DNA from: Mortierella sp. BCC40632
Taxonomy: Eukaryota; Mortierellomycota; Mortierellomycetes; Mortierellales; Mortierellaceae
NCBI GenBank assembly: GCA_011634665.1
Contig: WAEK01000008.1
Coordinates: 303,501 to 367,500, forward strand
DNA: 64,000 nt
Direction: 5' to 3'
The position numbers and the translations under genes were made by a program. Numbering within the stretch: the stretch's first letter is position 1; every line of letters starts with the position of its first letter. Below, in pieces: positions 22,561 through 35,600 of this stretch. Below the pieces are notes generated by a model. The model searched no databases. It saw nothing but the letters and a program-made list of their open reading frames with translations, and was not told the origin of the DNA.

Positions 22561-25500
22561 CTACTCGCTCTCGTCTTGGTCGATGAGATGTGCGTAATCC
22601 TCCATCGATGCAAACATAGGCAATGCCTTCTTCTTTCTGCGCTTCTTGTCGCGTGCTATAAGGGATAGCAATTGAGCTGTGGTTAGTTTCATCTTCCAAA
22701 AAGGATTGAGCTCAAGGTCAGTTTTTAGCACATGAGTACAAGGAGGCTTACCTTTTTCATCTTCATCGGATTCCTCTGCTTGAACCTCCTCGTCACTGGG
22801 CATGATGTCGTCTGCCTCATCCATAAACATACCAGACTCCTCCTCGTCACCGTCATCGTCTCTCCATGCCGAGTCTTCTTTTCCAAAGGACTCTTCGTCA
22901 ATCTCTTCTTCTTCTTCATCTTCGCTCGCTCCTTCAGCCTTGCCTTCGCCCTCCTCGCTCTCAAGATCACTCAGCATCAACTCCTCCAACTCTGCATCAC
23001 TCATGTCATCGTCCTCATCCACGTCCTCGAGAGCATCCTTGGGCATATCGCCCATCATTGCCTTCCAAACCTCATCCTCATCCAACTCAGAGCCATCATC
23101 ACTGTCGTCCTCGTCCTTCTTACCCTTCTTCTTTGAGTCAGCAAAGTCGTCCTCATCGCTATCAGAGTCATCTCCTTTAGATGCCCCCTTAGCCTTGGGA
23201 TTCAGCGTCCTCTTTTGTGTAAAGTACTTGTGGAAGAAAATCTGGTCAACAGGGATCTGCGATTCGTTCTTCTGCCAGAATTCAGCAGTGTTCACGCTCA
23301 TCTCCATACCACCACCACCCTTCTTAAGCATAATGCTTGTGCCTCGGCTGGCAGCCATAGGCTGCATAATAGATGATCCCTTAGTTCCCAATGCAGTGTT
23401 CACGTCGTCGCGTTGCTTCTTAGGGTTCTTGTAAACCATTCGGTTCAAGAAATGAATCAAGGCATGCTGGAAGAACTCAGGCTTGCCCTCAATAGGCTGA
23501 AGCGAAAGGATATGAGCAGCATAGAGGGACACTGTTGGATGGAAATGAGACAAGAATGGGGTCTAATCAAAGCAAGGAATGTAAATGGTTCAATTAGTAA
23601 CAGCGAACCGATGGGAAAGAGGAGGAACCAATCTGAGCGACCGTACAAACCAAAAGTCGAGGACTGTAAACCTTACCATTTCCCAGAGACAGGTCTTGTC
23701 AGCGTTGCTGAACAGAGGCTCGCGTTTTCTTCCGTCGTACTTTGTGGAAAACTTTGTTGCCTTGGCTTCCTCTCCGTCCTTCTCTTCCTTCTTCTCCTCC
23801 TCCTTCTCCTCCTCAGTCTCTTCGGGCGCATCCTTGAAGTTCTCCTCCTCTTCGTTATCCTCTGGCTGCGAAACCATGCTCGAGAGACCCTTCTTCGAGC
23901 TCATCAACTTTGAAATCAAGAAGAATGCTCCACAAATGAATGGAGGTTGGTGGTGGGCACATGCCTGAACAATACGTTTCACAAAAGCCTTGATCCTAGG
24001 CATTGAGTTATCGCCTTGCAAGGCTTCATAGAGCAGGTTCAAATAGATCGACTGTTTTGACGAGTGAATGAGACGAGGATCCAACACCGACTCGTACAAC
24101 GTACGGTAGAATCTGTCTGACACGGTCTGGCGAGATGACGAAACACGGAAAATCAAAAGCAGTGCCTGGATCGAGGTATTGAATGATCCTGTGTGAGTGA
24201 TGCGGAAGATAATATCCATATGCGCCGTGAACACTGCATCGTCGACCTTGGAGAAAGGGAACGCGCGGTTGACACCCGTCAAGACGGCAGCAACCATCTT
24301 TGAGTTTTCGGCATCCTGAAGCTCCAAGATCTCACCAGGTGTCCTGTTTGGTCCTTTCGTCTTGCCCTGATCCTTTTTCCTCTTTTTGTCCACTTTGTTC
24401 TTATTTTCGCGCAAAAAGGCTTTGGTCTTCTTCAGTTGAGACTCCTGGTCGCCCAGCATGCGCTTGAAGAACATAAAGTAAATGTCGATGAGCTTGTTGG
24501 CGACTTCGACCATCTTTGAGCTGAGAATCGTTTGGTTGAGAGTGATAATGGCATAGTACTGGGCACGCTCAGAGATGCGGGGTCGCATCAACAATCGCTC
24601 GACCTCGCGGACGACAATCATGGTCATTACAGGGTGAGCTCTCAATAGCTGTTGAATCTCGAAAGACGCCTTTGCAGAGACCTTGTTTTCATTGTCACCC
24701 TATACAATTATCGTAACAACACGGACAAAATCGATACAGTCAGTATACAGGTGTCGCCAGCCCAACATACCGGATATAAATCAAGAGATAAATGTCCTTG
24801 AAGAAAGAATCCTGCACATACCAACTTATTCACAAGCAGCTCCAACAACGTGTTCTCCTGCTCGGGCTTTGAGCGAATCAGTTCCGAGATGAAGCCAAGG
24901 ACGCGGTGACGGACGTGTACAACAGGGTCATCAGAGAGGATCTTGAGCAGCTGGACAAAGTGCCAGTATGACTTCTTTAAGTGATCCTCAAAGATCCACA
25001 GAATCAAGTGTTCGTCGGTAACCTTGGGGTGCGTCAATGGGCGATCCTGGAAATACCTATCATGTTGGAGCATTTAATGCAGTTAGTGTCCCTGGTCTTG
25101 AGATCAAAGAGCTAAGGAATAAACAGGCCTCAGACCCAAGATCCAGTGGTGGGTGGGGGCTGGCTTCTCGGGCTTCTCAAAGAAGTGACCACAAGGGAGA
25201 TACTGGACACATACCTCAGCTTCCGGTCGGGCAAGACGCTGCTAATGAACAGATCTTTCAAACTCTCAATACTCTTAAGCGCTTCCGTTCGGCCCTTCTT
25301 TTCACCCATCGCCATGAGCTTATCCAGACTTTTAGTGGTGTGGAGCGGAGACTCCTGAATCAACAACGTCAAGGCCGAGACTCGATCGTTCAAGGTACCG
25401 GAAGACATGATGGTTGAGACAAAGTTCTTGTCGGACGAGGATAAGGTAGGGTTCTCGTCATAGCGTGTGCTCTCCTCCTCCAACAGTCGTGTCGCTTGAG

Positions 25501-25759
25501 TGGTCTTTTGCGTGATGGTTGTCTCTGAGAGAACATGCTCCTTGCCATCGACCTCCAACACAGGCACTTCGTTCGAGAACCATTGTGGGGAAGGTTTGAA
25601 CAAGAGTTTCTGTTTAGATGGCTTAGTCTTCACATTGCTGAGCATGTCCTTGGGGATGCTTCCCTTGGCCGATGGACCTTTGGGGGCAACATTAGGTGTC
25701 TTCTTGAATGCAGCTCCCCCTTGCTCCTTCTGCTTAGGATTGTTGGATTTTGGCTTCAT
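22561..25759 (-). CDS. MAK21: Ribosome biogenesis protein MAK21/NOC1 (CBF/Mak21 family)
   Basis: Five exons: 25759-25215, 25056-24822, 24699-23677, 23562-22752 and 22655-22561, giving 902 residues with matching phases. After a basic N-terminus there is a helical repeat region (SLKDLFISSVLPDRKLRYFQ, HLKKSYWHFVQLLKILSDDP). The conserved CBF/Mak21 core follows (YYAIITLNQTILSS, FRVSSSRQTVSDRFYRTLYE, LHPTVSLYAAHIL-type TPFLSHFHPTVSLYA). A long acidic stretch and a basic end (RDKKRRKKKALP) close the protein, as in yeast Mak21/Noc1. With Noc2 it accompanies early pre-60S particles in the nucleolus. The final intron (22656-22751) lies just after the acidic region. The start ATG opens MKPKSNNPKQKEQG. 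Confidence 0.94.
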
Positions 25760-26335
25760 TTTGGTTGGCAGAGGCAGAGTAAGTGATCCAGGTCAACAAG
25801 CTTAGCACAAGGCTGATTTTTTTTTTTATAAAAAAAATCAAAACATGGGACTGTCAAATCTACTGGACTCCCATGCTGCCATGCATGACATCCACGCGAC
25901 CCCCTTGGTCTTTTCTATGGTTCCTTTAGTCATTTCATCAAATGAATCCGACAGGGGGCCAGGATGCCCCTTGGGCCAGGGTGCCAGCTAAATGTTCTAA
26001 TGCTCTACAAAGAAGATTACATTCTAATGTGCCTCAGGAAGAGCCATTGCCCAAATCCTCTTTTCAAAGCTAGATAGCTGGGAACACCTCCACTAGCTAG
26101 ACCCTGAGTAAGAAGCTCATGGCCACGGTGCGAGCTACCACATTGGGAGAGGCCCCAGTAGCTATAGTACACTCAAGAGTTGAGGACTTGCCTGGGGAGC
26201 ACCTTGGTCCCGAAGAGCGGATCCTGAGAGTCGCTTCGAGATCTAAGCCACTTACGAATGGACAAGATCACAAAAACGCCCCGAAGCCGGACCTCCTTGC
26301 ATCTCTCAATCGTCAGGACCAATTAGACACCAGCC
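25760..26335. other. Divergent promoter region, MAK21 / mL41
   Basis: This 576-base region lies between two divergent starts, both for ribosome-related genes. It holds a T10/A8 pair near 25818-25838 and otherwise unique sequence. Shared regulation is plausible but no named element is recognised. A 91-residue plus-strand frame from 26119 overlaps the mL41 first exon and is not supported. Confidence 0.5.
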
Positions 26336-26905
26336 ATGTTTGGAATTACTCGATGCATTACTCGTGGTGCCAGCCGCATGCAGCTGACCTCTAAGCGTGG
26401 CCACAACTTCTACAAGGGTATGATCAGATCAACACAGGAACTTTATTTGATTCAGCATACCGCTTTTAGAGGGGCATCCATCTCAATGCATCGAGAGGCA
26501 GTCTTTTGTCAAAATGACCTTCAGCTTGGACCATTCGACTAACATGCAGCCCTGCCTTCTGTTGTTCTTTTCCTTTTCAATTGAAAGGTACCCGCAGCGG
26601 TGCCATGGGTCGCCACACCAAGCGCGGAGGCTACTTTATCGAGTGGGAGAAGGTCCGCTCGTTCGTTGTCCCTGACCTCACAGACTTCAAGGTACTGGAA
26701 CTCTTTCATGTGCAGGTGTATCGAGTAATGCACGAAACACCATAGCCTGTCTAACAGATCAATAACCTCATTTCGCTTCCGTGGATACCTACCTTAGCTC
26801 CTCCCATACGTTTCTCGCTCGACGCAGAAGACTACTGGAGCATTCACTGCAAAGGACTACTTCAAGAAGACCGATGCCGTTGTGCCAGAAAAGATCTCGT
26901 CATAA
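26336..26905 (+). CDS. MRPL27: Mitochondrial large-subunit ribosomal protein mL41 (yeast MRPL27)
   Basis: Three exons: 26336-26417, 26588-26691 and 26798-26905, giving 97 residues with matching phases. The N-terminus MFGITRCITRGASRMQLTSK is a typical mitochondrial presequence (basic, no acids). The family core KRGHNFYKGTRSGAMGRHTK, GGYFIEWEKVRSFVVPDL, TDFKLLPYVSRSTQKT and a short Lys/Asp-rich tail follow. mL41 sits in the mitochondrial 54S subunit. The length is close to the family norm. An AATAAA at about 27075 could be the polyadenylation signal. None of the three exons is an ATG-to-stop frame, so a simple ORF search misses this gene. Confidence 0.93.
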
Positions 26906-27201
26906 GCAGCAGCTCTGTCAATTTGCCTTCTCAGAGACTAATGATGTCGGCTCAGTACCCTTTGAGTAGTGTGTCCTATTACTCTTTGCGCCTTACACTG
27001 GACGATCATTCTCTCTGCCCGACATCCCTCGCCCGCCCACGCAACCATTCTTGTATATTTACCGATCGCTTGCAATAAACAGCTTAATCGAAAACGCACC
27101 GCAAAGGGGGCTGGATACAAGAGACTTCATAGAGAATGTTCAGTTATCACTCAGCAATGATCGGGTGTTTAAGGCGGTGTTTTTAAAGAGAGTGATCTTT
27201 A

Positions 27202-30147
27202 TCAAAGTGCAACATTAACTTTGGCAGCAACATCTGGCTTCTGAGTTTGCAATTCAGCTAGCATTCGCTCTCCCGCCTCCTTGACTTCAGCCTCATTCCT
27301 TTCAACGGTATTATCCCATAAGCGACAAGCTATTAACAAGCACGAGGTAGTACCCAGTTGAATGATTAGTGACTGATCAGTAAATGATGAGCAAAATGGC
27401 ACTGGCTCCCTGTAAGAAAGAGCTATCCATAGATACTTACGTTTCTTGCTTTGTGAAGGCTGACCAGCTGGGGTTTGATCAAAGTGCGAGTAATCCTTAA
27501 TTGGCTTCTTACAAATATAGCACATCTTGGTGTGGCATTCTGGGCATGTCATTTTGTTGCATCCTATACAAATGATGGATTAGGAATCTTAGCCTTACAT
27601 AGTGCGGATCAAATTGTAGACGACATAACAAATACAATCATGTCAGTATTACCTTCAATCTTGAAGAATCGCGCGTTACATTTCGGACAGGACCGGATAA
27701 GTGCCTCTGACATATGTTCCTCAACCTTGTGTTGTGCAGAAAGAACGCTATTCTTCTCCAACTCCTTCTCGTATTCTAAAGGTTCGTAACGAACATAGAT
27801 CAGCCAAACATCCAGCACAAGAAGTTGTCGCGCTGTCAATTGATAAATTCGGCTAAAGCTTACCATCGCATGTCAACGGAACATGAGTGGCCGCTTGACA
27901 TTGCCGGCAAGAGACTTTGAGACATTTTGGTGCTAAACATCGGAATTCCTTGTCGTCGTCATTCTCGACTACTGCCGCATACGAACAGAAGGGACACTCT
28001 ACCAGTGAATCAAGACCTGCCTGCTCAGCAGTCGCGTGTTACATATGTAATAGTAGAGAGGGGGTGGGGGAGAGAGGAAGAATGAATACTAGTGTTAGCT
28101 TCAAAAACTCTTTTTGGGAGAAGTTTCTTGTTTTTTTTTGTAAGACAGTAGCTTCTTTTTTTTTCGAGTCTTTACCATTCTCAACTCGTTTTGTTGTCGA
28201 GCTCGTAATAGTCCCTCGAGAACAGGCTTCGACAAGAACTTTGTCGCTTCAGAATCTGAAAAAAATGATGTGCAGCCCGCTGTCATGCATTTCAAAACCG
28301 TCCTCCTGTATCCCAACTCGACTTCTGCTCCCTGGCGAGAACATGAATAACAGAATAGATGACCTTCTTCACACTGAGATACTCGATTTGGCGGAACGTC
28401 ATCGTAACAACACCCGCTATTGCAACACAAAGAATTACAAATATGAAAAGAGATAGAGGCGTTAGAGGAAGGTTGGGGCTAAAGATCGCAAGAATACAAA
28501 GAGTCAATACCATACCATTCTATGAGCTCATTCATATCCGTGTAGTACTGCAGATTTCTCTCTTCTTCTTCCAACTTTTCGGCCTCGGCGCGCACAAGAG
28601 CTACACATTTGATAAGAATGGATCAACTACAGTTAATCATAATGATTTGATTTTCTTTTTGAATTTTATACAATGCACCATACTCTTGTGACCTGAGATT
28701 TACCTTCTTTTCCCATGACCCAATGCCACTCTTTCCTAAAGTCTTTGTCCAGCTGGGTTTGGTCCAGATCTTCTCGTTGTTTCCTTGGCGACTTTAACTC
28801 CTGTACAAGTCTTCTCAAACGCAGGTTCTTGCTGTCCGCCTGCAATTCTTTCCAAAGCTCACTTATGTAGTAGTATGTTGGTGCATAGTGGAAGGAGTGC
28901 TTTTGGAGAGCTGTTCGGATGGATGTCGCCGCAATCTTTGGGAAGTCCTGATAGACTTGTTTTGCGCTAAAGAGAATATTGAAGAACAATAGACAGAGGA
29001 GTTAAAAAAAATCATCCCTCCCTTTGTCGGCTCGTTTTGCGGTGGTGACCATGTTGGCTGTCATCTAGAAATACCTGTCAGCACAGTATGCGCTACACAT
29101 CCTAGGATTATAATCCATAAAGTCTCTCTTGGGCTTCCGAGGAGTCTCTGCTGAGTCATCACCCGTGTAGTCTTCTTGGTCTGATTCCTCGTCACTGGAG
29201 CGTTCGCCATCCTGAGGATCCAGCGATCCACTGCCATGTTCCTGACTGCCATTTTCAGATGTAAGTCGCCTCTTCTTTGTTCTAGGATATCGACCATTGA
29301 GCGAAAATATTTTCTCAATGCATGCCTCCACCAACTCATCATGAGATCTAGTCCCTGGACGCATTTCCTCCATAAGCTTCACCAAGAATGATACAGAGAT
29401 ACTCTCAAACAAGTCCTGCGCGATTCCAATAAAGTTATCTGTCAGCTGCTTCCGTTCCTGCTCGAGTTCTGCCTCGTGTGCTGCTCGCTTTTCCTCCAGA
29501 CGCTGCTGCTCGGCCATAAAATCCTCGAAAGAAGGCATCTTTCCATCTGAAGTTGCTGAAAATCCTGCCGGGATAACGTCTTTCAGCTTTTGCGGTGCGT
29601 CGACTAAGCCGTTGTGACCACTACTTGACGAAGGCATTGACGAAGGCATCGACGAAGGCATCGACGAAGGCATCGACGAAGGCATCGACGAAGGCATCGA
29701 CGAAGATGCGGCTGATCCCATGGGCATGGGTACAAGGTGCTGTGGTAATACGCTGGATTCATCATCTGATGAATCTAATGTCAAGTCCAGCACTTCTATG
29801 CTCCGCTTGCCAGGGACATCGTGTGGTGGTTTTTGGCTTGACGTGGCATGGCTGATCTTTACTCGTTTCGACTCGTGGATATCGTTAGAATGTGCTATTG
29901 TTGAAGGCCAGAATGGTACTACTGGTGGGATTGACGCTGGATAGAAATATGGAATAGGCGGCACCGGCGGCATAGGGTGTAACAACGTAGGTTGGTTGAC
30001 TCCAGTGTCTATGGTGGAAAGCGGACCTGGTAGTGGTTCAGCGAGAAGTAACTCTACTGCGATCTCGATGCACCCACCAGCACGATCGAGACAGCGCATC
30101 AGAGTTGCCCCTGTGTGGTGTGGGAAGAGCATTGCAAGTTTATCCAT
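27202..30147 (-). CDS. RBR (RING-in-between-RING) E3 ubiquitin ligase, RNF216/TRIAD3-like
   Basis: Eight exons: 30147-29075, 28966-28704, 28600-28516, 28416-28176, 28020-27864, 27775-27653, 27563-27441 and 27329-27202, giving 730 residues with matching phases. The N-terminus (MLFPHHTGATLMRCLDRAGG) resembles a CUE/UBA-like helix bundle. A Ser/Met/Pro repeat and a charged coiled coil follow. RING1 is CGCCYDDVPPNRVSQCEEGH plus LFCYSC. The IBR is CPFCSYAAVVENDDDKEFRC plus CLKVSCRQC. RING2 is RSCPKCNARFFKIEGCNKMT plus CPECHTKMCYICKK, followed by IKDYSHF, the signature of the RNF216 branch. Cys654 in NKMTC is the predicted catalytic cysteine that carries ubiquitin. RBR ligases take ubiquitin from E2 onto this Cys before the substrate. 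Exon 1 holds nearly half of the protein. Substrates are unknown. Confidence 0.92.
29627..29706. repeat. 12-bp coding minisatellite (Ser-Ser-Met-Pro repeat)
   Basis: About six tandem copies of a 12-base unit (GACGAAGGCATC on the plus strand) encode SSMP repeats in the disordered N-terminal part of the RBR ligase. The copies are nearly identical, suggesting recent expansion. The unit length keeps the frame. Confidence 0.93.
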
Positions 30148-32658
30148 GACTTGAATGCTTTGCGCCTTTTTTTTCTCTTTTTTTTTTTCTTTTTCTCTTT
30201 TTTTCTTTTCCTTGGCTTGTGAGATGCTGCCTTACCCGGGAGGGACTTGAAAGGTAGGCAGAGCAAAAAGCATGAACAAAAGATGCCAAATGACCCCTCT
30301 AGTAAAGGCGTGAGACCACCGTTGCCACCACCACCAAATCACGTGCATGGCAAGGAAGAAGCATCTTTGACATGCTGCATGGAAGTCAATGACCCAATCC
30401 CTTTGTAGAGATGACCGTGATTGGCGGCGAGAGGATATGCATTTACCAACTGACGATACTGCTTGACGTCCTCTCTTCAACTGTCGCCTCAAGAACAATG
30501 CACCACTCATATTACTCTTTGGCTGTATCTGAGCCAAAGTCGATGGCCAGAGTTTTCTTTTGAGGTGAGATATCAAATTCCGCCTGCTTCCACTCGGAGA
30601 AAAGGAATAATATCTCAGGCACTGACCCTAGTCATCAAAGACTAGTTCTAACACCTGACAAACAACGGTTCTCAGAAACGAATGCTCGAGAAGAACATGT
30701 ATTCGCGGAGAGCAGCGTTTGCTGCGCCGCCGTTCACTCCAAAGGACTTTGACAAGTCTGACTCTATTTCAAATCGTTGCTGTCCGCGAACCGAGCGCAT
30801 TGGAGTGTTCGTCTCAAATGGCTCTGGACCTTCGATAATAAATAGACGCAGATGTCAAGGTTAGCTATTCGGATAATCATCAAAACCAGTAGCTAGCTTC
30901 AGCAACAAGGGCGGACGATAACAACAACGGCATCTTAGGATGCCTCCAACTTTCTCAGACCCAAGAGAGTAAAAGCTTACAACAATTGAAAGCACAGTAG
31001 TGAGGAGTGTCTTTCCAATATGTTTAGTCAACTCAATATCTAAATACTACCAAGAGTTTTCTGGACAAAAAACTCTTACAGTAGAGCACTCTTCACAGTA
31101 CTTCAGGTATGAAAAAGAAGAGAGCTCTGAGTTTGATGGAGGCTAGCAGACATAGACAAGGGTAGCTACTCATGTTAACAGGCTCTTCGTCACGACTCAG
31201 TAAACAGCACTGGGACCTGAAATTTTTGGTAGTTTTTTTTTTGGTGAACAGCATCCTGGGGTGTTGGATAACAGACTGTCTTAATACAAGGCTCCTGTTA
31301 AAGGACTTTAATTGTAAAATCTAACAGTAAGACTCTCGGGCCAAACGAGTAGCTCCTCTGGTGAAGATCTAATGACACCGTTGGAGGCCTACTTGAATCT
31401 TCCTTACAGCCTTAGGGAATGGCATGTAAGACACTCTCACAAACTAACGCCTAGCGAGCAATCTAGCAAATAAAAAGGCCAGGTATCAAACAACATACCT
31501 GGAATGCAACGGAATGTGGGAATGCATAAAAGATAGTGTAATGCGAAACAACAGCGAGACGGGAAAAGAGTCCTGAGAATCAAAGTTCCATGGGAGTACA
31601 AATCAGCTCGACATGTACTTGACTAACTGGTCACATTACTCCTTTCTACTTCAAGTTATCTAATGGGACAGACATTCTAGATAGCCGTTATGGAAAGATG
31701 ACCGCCTTGGTTCCAAGTCAATACCTTAAGAGCATGTAACTTAGCACTACCCCAAAGATATGCTCATTCCCGGGTAGGCACCAGGGATATGATGTCCTGG
31801 ATAGACTCACTAAAGGCCGAGGCACTGCCCCGGAGACAAAAGACGGGGTTAAATCATTTATAGGATGGCTCTTCTACTTGAACCCATGGCTCAGTTTCCT
31901 GTCGAGTCCATGGAAGGAATCCAATCGACATGGGTGAATTGAGGGTGTCCCGCCAAAAAAAAACCCCAAATGGTCATGCAAATCAAAACAATAGGCACTG
32001 AGTGTTCTTATTGTTCCGGCCGCTATGGCCCTTTAGTGGCAATGTGAGCTCTGACACGGACGCGTCCAAGTTTGAGAAGAAGAAGAAAAAAAGAGCACTG
32101 TGCGCTTGGTCAAACAGGGCCTGGACTAGGGATTCCTACGCCCACAAAAGGACCAAGAGCATGCCGACCCTCTGCGCAAAAAAGTCATGTCATGCCGTTG
32201 CGGGCGCTAGGGCCCTTGACCTTTTTTTCCCATTTGCAACAAAGATATATGATTTCGTGTATAAAATGCCATTGACCTGCTACTCTACTCCTTTTTTTTT
32301 TCCGCGGCACTCTCCGTACCCTTGCCTACACGCCCGTCGTCATTGTGCCTCTTTGACCACAGCATTAGTCACAGCCCTGCTCTATCACTCTCTGACACCT
32401 CTCTCTCTCTCTCTCTCTCTCTCCTCTCCTCTTCACCGTCTTGATTTACCTCCCATCTTGCACAAGGTATTGATGCATCGACTCCTTTCCTTTCTCCCCT
32501 TGAATGTAGACTTTCAGTCGTCCTTTTCTGCTCATGTTGCTTGATGTTTTCCCTGAGGACACATGTAGCTAATGTTTAATTAACCGTGGTCCTGCAGAGA
32601 CTTCATGTTCACACCTTTCCTTTCTGCCTCTCAATCAGGCCAACACACTCTTAGCTAG
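30148..32658. other. 2.5-kb divergent spacer
   Basis: This lies between the RBR ligase (-) and the multipass membrane protein (+). There are T-rich blocks at 30167-30212, a palindromic CACGTG at 30340-30345, and a CT array at about 32400-32423 upstream of the membrane-protein ATG. The middle (30.6-32.0 kb) is unique sequence with frequent stops in all frames. A 180-residue plus-strand frame at 32002-32544 is mostly repeat and is not supported. No gene is seen. Confidence 0.5.
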
Positions 32659-35600
32659 ATGGCACTCTCTGTCACCTCATCCATCCTTTTAGCATTCCAT
32701 ACTTTTACCCTACTCTCCATCGTCCTCATCTGGGCGATTCGACTCAAAGGAGATGAACGCAAGCATACCTACTTTCCACAACAAATCTATAGAGGTTTCC
32801 CACTTATATTTATTTGGATACTTGTAGGATCCATTGTAGGCATCATTGGTCAGGTCTTTATTCAACAAGACTCTTTCCCATTCTTCTTGTTCTACCCCGG
32901 TTCTGACCAACAGGGTACTGCCTCCAATACCACCACCCCTCACACCACGATAAGCCCAGCCTCTTCAACGCCTCTGTCACAAAACACAACTTGGATTTCT
33001 GGCTTCACAGCCTCCTTACTGGTCACTCAACAACCTAGCACCATACTCAGCTCACAATCATCTCAGTACACTGTCCCCGCTCAGCTATGCATTGCTACGG
33101 CCCATTTGGTCCCCGTTTTTTGGTTGGGGACTCAAATCGCTCTAATACTATGGACTTGGAACCTATATCAGCACCAAAGCCGACGACTCGGTATCATCAA
33201 TCCGCATTTACTCAAGGCACTCGCAGACCCCGGAGTACGGGACCTTCCTATGGTCAACCCAGTCATGAGCAGCATTCGGATGGATGTGGACAAAGGAGAC
33301 AATGAAGACAAGGATGTATGCATTAGTCATTCAGGGCAAGACAATGTAACACCAGATTTCAACAACTCGGTCAAAAGACCTGCTGACTTTTGGACAACGA
33401 TTTTTCATTTTTTATTGATGCCTTTACGACTTTTGGGAGTCGTTCTCTGGAATAATGTCAAATATTGCATTGGTTGTTGTCGCCCCAAGCAGCTCAGACC
33501 TTTGGATTCGGATCAAGAGATCACATTAGAGAATTGGTCAAAACGATCCCTGCACTTTGATCCCAATAACGATTCAGGCAGTTTCCACGGACAAAGGCAA
33601 CCTATTGTGGTGGGCTCAACTCAACAAACAAACATGGATGTGAGCTCAGGTGAATGTACTCTGCATTCGCCTATAGCTATTCTACCCCCCTCCAATGGAT
33701 TGGTGCCCTCATTGGCGGACAAGCTACGAGTGGACTATGTGGATCTCAGGGACCCACATGAGGAGAATTTTTCGTACGATATGTTTGGGAGGCGTGTTCG
33801 ACTCCACAAGCCTTCCAAGATGACCCTGTTCAAGCGATGGGCAAGACGCCACAGCCTTTTTTTTAAGGAGGCATCGTTTTATTGTATACTTCCGTTGGTC
33901 CTTTTTTTTGCCCATTTCTTTATCCCTGTAAATGGCCGAGAGTATGAGGTGTGCTCGGACCGAGGCGCATGCATGATTTCCACACATTCTGGATATATGG
34001 ACTGGGTCATACTACTTGCGACTGAAATTTTCATGACGGTTGTCTCCATTGCTAGTGCAACCCTTGCTGGTAAAGGGATCTCTATTTGTGTGTGCTGCAC
34101 CATCTCAAAATGAGAATGTTAAAAAAAGTCCCTAATAGGATATGTATGCTCACAGCTATTTTCCAAACATAGGCCTTGCATTCTGCTCTTTCAGGAGACA
34201 GAATGGGTTTATTAGCATCAATATCTGGGACCTGAACCCATCGCCCAAGATACTTCGGCTTTATCTGGTGACCCAAACCATCAAGCGCTATATCACTCTC
34301 TGCCTCTTTCTAAATATGGGCTTTGTTATCGTGCAATGTATGTATCTGGGCCACTTTGGACTCAAATTCCAATCAACATGGCCGTCTCTGCCTCCAAGAA
34401 ATGAGGCGCCCCCTACTTGGACAATCACATATCAACCAGGTGTTGACGGACAATCTACGCAGCCAAGACCCTTATTCCGAGTGTCAACCTTTGACCGAGA
34501 CTTGTATTACGCCGGGGCTACCATTGTAGCCACTCTGGTATCAAGTTCAAGTCTACTCTTTGACATGTTCTATAGACGAAGGATAATAGCTCGGGCCAAT
34601 CAATCTATAAGACCATGCCCAAATGGTCTGACAACATTTGAAGATACAATAAGAGCAGTTGCAAGAAACGGCCATCCAACTCTGAGTAATGGGGCACAAA
34701 TGGATCCACCCGTGCCAATGAGGATTCCTGCCAGTCATGTTGTCCAAAAGATATACGATGACGGTGGCTGCCATTCATCGAAAAGTCGACTGGGAGACGA
34801 GATTCGAACCTCTACAGAGTAAGAAATATGGATAACTCTCTGGGTGAGGCTACTTCCTGCTGTTGCCAGTTCCTGCTTGCTCAGCATTTCGATGTATTGT
34901 TTTATATTTTCATTCGTATAGAGTCCGTCAACCTCCACAGACAAAGGCTATACGAGCCATGAGCGGTTCTAGCCAACTAACTGATCAATCACAAGAACCA
35001 AATGGTAGAAAATTTCGAATGCATGACCGATTTCGTGCTTCATGGCTAAATATACAGCCACCGCCTCTTCACTCCAGTCCTCCGAGGTCTCAAGGAAAAC
35101 CTTTAAACCGTGAACCTCAAGAACTCTCTTCTCAAACCAAACCGCCTACCTCCAATCGAGAATGGGATTCATCAAGTACCTGGGCAAGTGCAACATTGGC
35201 CAATATATCCATGAACGCGAAAGAATACACGGAACAACACGAGCCAGAGATGTCGTCGTCCTCTATTCTGCTCTATTATGCTCCATCCCCAGCCTGTACA
35301 CCTACTTCTGGACCTGTTTCTCCCTATCAATTCTCTGAGCCACGATCTCAGATTGGCTCCCCAAAGCATTTGCCATATTCTTACACAGACCATCACTCTT
35401 TCCCCGGAGACCAAGACGATGAAATTTTTATTTCTCCTCGGTTCTCGGAATTCAGTGACAGTGATGAAAAGGATCATCACCAGGCTCTGCTAATAGACCC
35501 CATCTCCAAGAAAGGTCTAAGAGACGCCTGGCCTCTCCATACCCATAGCGCGACGAGCACCGGCACCTTTGGGCCAGTAGATACCACAGGGGCCAACAAA

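Noticed and set aside
22802..23434. 210-residue Ser-rich plus-strand frame
   Set aside because: Antisense shadow of the acidic region of MAK21.
32002..32544. 180-residue plus-strand open frame
   Set aside because: Largely poly-Lys, Leu/Ser repeat translation and CT microsatellite; no splice or domain support.
34780..34870. tRNA-like T-loop (GGTTCGAATC) on the minus strand
   Set aside because: It is inside exon 2 of the multipass membrane protein; the flanking bases do not form an acceptor stem or anticodon arm.
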